From NCBI GenBank assembly GCA_036939975.1, contig JALLPB010000021.1:1-32730 (forward strand): a stretch of DNA of 32,730 nt, read 5' to 3'. Both the position numbers and the translations under genes were made by a program. The notes beneath the pieces are model-generated. The model saw only the letters and a program-made list of their open reading frames with translations, was not told the DNA's origin and made no database searches. This stretch comes from Cyclostephanos tholiformis. Taxonomy: Eukaryota; Bacillariophyta; Thalassiosirophyceae; Thalassiosirales; Thalassiosiraceae. Shown one piece after another: positions 31,091 through 32,730 of the stretch (positions within the stretch are counted from its first letter, which is position 1; each line of letters starts with the position of its first letter).

Positions 31091-31547
31091 TTGTATTTGA
31101 CCCATTCTGCATGTGTTGATCCAACATCGTACCGTCCGACTGATCCCATCTATGTCATTGTTGTTGTCATGACAACTGCGCACCTGATGATGACCCCTCC
31201 CCCCTCCTACCCTGTTGTTGTGTTCATGACATCACCTTCAACGATGACATTGTACATGATGGATCCCGCCATTGCAGATGCAACCACAGATGCATCGCCC
31301 TTGAGGACGACCAATGTGACTGTTGTGATGACGACAACGATGACAATGATATTGTCTTCCACTGGCCTGCCGATGTTGTACATGATGATGGATCCTGCCA
31401 TTCTTGCAGATGCACCAACAACTGCCATTGCGACCATGAGGACAACAATCGCAGGTGTACGGCACCATAGTAGTGGGGGTCATTGTTGTCAATGATGACA
31501 CCTCTCCTCAAGTTGCTGTTGTTTACATCATCACCCTGCCCTAGCAC
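31091..31547. repeat. Mirror of the duplicated Cys-rich segment
   Basis: Reverse complement of 1184-1640; duplicate units at 31242-31285 and 31371-31416. The longest plus frame here is 134 aa (31091-31495), Thr/Met-rich and without a recognisable domain. Confidence 0.45.
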
Positions 31548-31674
31548 GATCCTTCTGGATTCCTCATAAAATCCTCATGATAGGGGCATAGGGCGGTACA
31601 TGTAATTCTGCATGTATGATTTGAGCCTTGACCTTGACAATTTGTATTCTTCATCATAGTAGTTGCACATTGTA

Positions 31675-32316
31675 TCATTCAAATTCATCGTAATAAATGT
31701 TGATGGTGGCGGTACAGGGAGGGGCAGCAACAGTGGCAGTCACGTCATGTCCCTCCTCATGAACCGACATTCCCCAGTTCGGACTAAGCACAAGCATTCT
31801 CGGATTGTCGAGCACGATGCGCACGACATCGTCATTGCCCGGCATTACATTCTCATTGCTGAGGGGCAAGATGCAATCAAAAGACGACTCAGCATCAATG
31901 CTGCCAAGGTCATTGATTCTCCAGTGGCCATTTGCAAAACTTGGCAACAGCAATATTGTGTATTGAGCATTCTCAACCGTTCCCTCAATAGCAGTGGGGG
32001 GGGATGGAGGGAGGAGGGATGACATCATTTTCATATTCATCCCCCCTCGATTCTTGAATTGCAACATTTGGGCAGTGGTAGCAGTAGTAGGATGACCAAC
32101 CAGGCCTGTTATTGCCATTCTGCCCCACCTTGTGCACACGTAATGCAACACGTGCTCCATCAGGGGTACAAGGTTGAGAGTCTCCACCAGTCGGGATGGT
32201 ATGATGCTCGGAATCACCGTCCTTGGTGGCCTCAAATGACATGATGCATCACCGTTCATGTCATTATCGTTGCGGTCATCGCATTTCCCTCCCATGGCAG
32301 TGCTTGTCATAATCAT
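31675..32316 (-). pseudogene. Mirror of the zinc-ribbon-like region
   Basis: Identical to 415-1056 in reverse complement; the CxxC frame lies at 31985-32242 on the minus strand. Confidence 0.3.
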
Positions 32317-32642
32317 TGTGGCAGCAAGGGGACATCATGGTCATGATGACTCCACCAATGCCCTCAAGTCGTGATGTCCGACCACTATGATGATGATGGG
32401 CTGATGATGATCCCACCCCCCCGCTCCCGCCACGGGATCGACTGGTGCAGGATGGCTACGATGATGAAGATGAATGATGACGACAATGATGAGGGGGAGA
32501 CTGCGCGGACGAGGGCGAATTATTTTAGTTATTAATTAATATAGATGTATTGTAGAGAGGAGAGATGACAATGGCACGAGGATTGAGAAGAAATGGGGGG
32601 CTTCCCCTTCATTTCCCTCAACCTCATTATTAATTTCTTTTT
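32317..32642. other. Mirror low-complexity stretch (GAT-rich)
   Basis: Reverse complement of 89-414. On the plus strand it shows gatgatgatg runs and the short acidic/proline frame near 32400-32480. No gene is supported. Confidence 0.5.
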
Positions 32643-32730
32643 GGCTTCACATCATAATACCGTAAAAACCGGGGATTAACAGCTTAACAGCTAAGTCCGT
32701 TCTGGCGGGACAAAAAACTATCCCTCCGTA
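32643..32730 (-). repeat. Mirror of the candidate terminus
   Basis: Reverse complement of 1-88, ending in ctatccctccgta. Together the two copies would look like the TIRs of a 32.7-kb element, but the symmetry of the whole window explains them without a transposon. Confidence 0.25.

Larger units (their letters stand above)
16366..32730 (-). repeat. Right arm of the perfect palindrome (arm B)
   Basis: This is the exact reverse complement of arm A. The gypsy element reads on the plus strand here and the LINE on the minus strand. No base private to this arm was found, so it adds no independent gene content. Confidence 0.98.

Noticed and set aside
1..32730. A complete large virus or Polinton-like element bounded by long inverted repeats
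   Set aside because: No capsid, DNA polymerase, packaging ATPase or protein-primed replication genes are present; the inverted repeats are the whole window.

Overview
The window is one perfect inverted duplication. Base i is complementary to base 32731-i from end to end, with no spacer. The unique content is therefore a 16,365-bp arm: arm A (1-16365) and arm B (16366-32730, its reverse complement). Every feature appears twice, in mirror positions and on opposite strands. Families are described in full once; mirror entries give the copy and any point specific to it.

The organism is a eukaryote, most likely a diatom or another stramenopile microalga. This rests on recognising the style of the Ty3/gypsy Pol and of the endonuclease-type LINE, and on the absence of compact bacterial genes. 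No intact host gene, rRNA or tRNA was recognised. The arm looks like repeat-rich, decayed nuclear DNA.

Layout of arm A, with mirror coordinates in brackets: 1-88 [32643-32730] candidate transposon terminus; 89-1640 [31091-32642] GAT/CAT-rich low-complexity DNA with a possible zinc-ribbon fragment and a partly duplicated Cys-rich segment; 1709-2521 minus [30210-31022 plus] broken gene of unknown function with acidic ends; 3103-8861 minus [23870-29628 plus] old Ty3/gypsy element with two diverged LTRs, polypurine tract, gag, Cys-rich segment, protease remnant, RT, RNase H and integrase, all with stops and frameshifts; 9157-9641 [23090-23574] right end of a small TIR transposon; 9844-10217 [22514-22887] cluster of hairpins; 10390-10713 minus [22018-22341 plus] orphan ORF; 11416-14941 plus [17790-21315 minus] decayed LINE, split inside its RT by a second copy of the TIR transposon; 15123-15338 plus [17393-17608 minus] gag-like fragment; 15339-16365 hairpin-prone non-coding DNA running to the (AT)7 centre.

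None of the recognisable transposon genes can be functional as they stand. The history seems to be: insertion of a gypsy element and a LINE, decay, insertion of a TIR element into the LINE, and finally an error-free inverted duplication of the whole arm. That last step is either very recent biology (fold-back replication, a palindromic amplicon) or, more simply, a sequencing or assembly artefact such as fold-back reads or a missed hairpin adapter. Sequence alone cannot decide this. I see no convincing new molecular system. The points most worth checking are the palindrome itself, the nested TIR element, the two unrecognised ORFs and the hairpin cluster.
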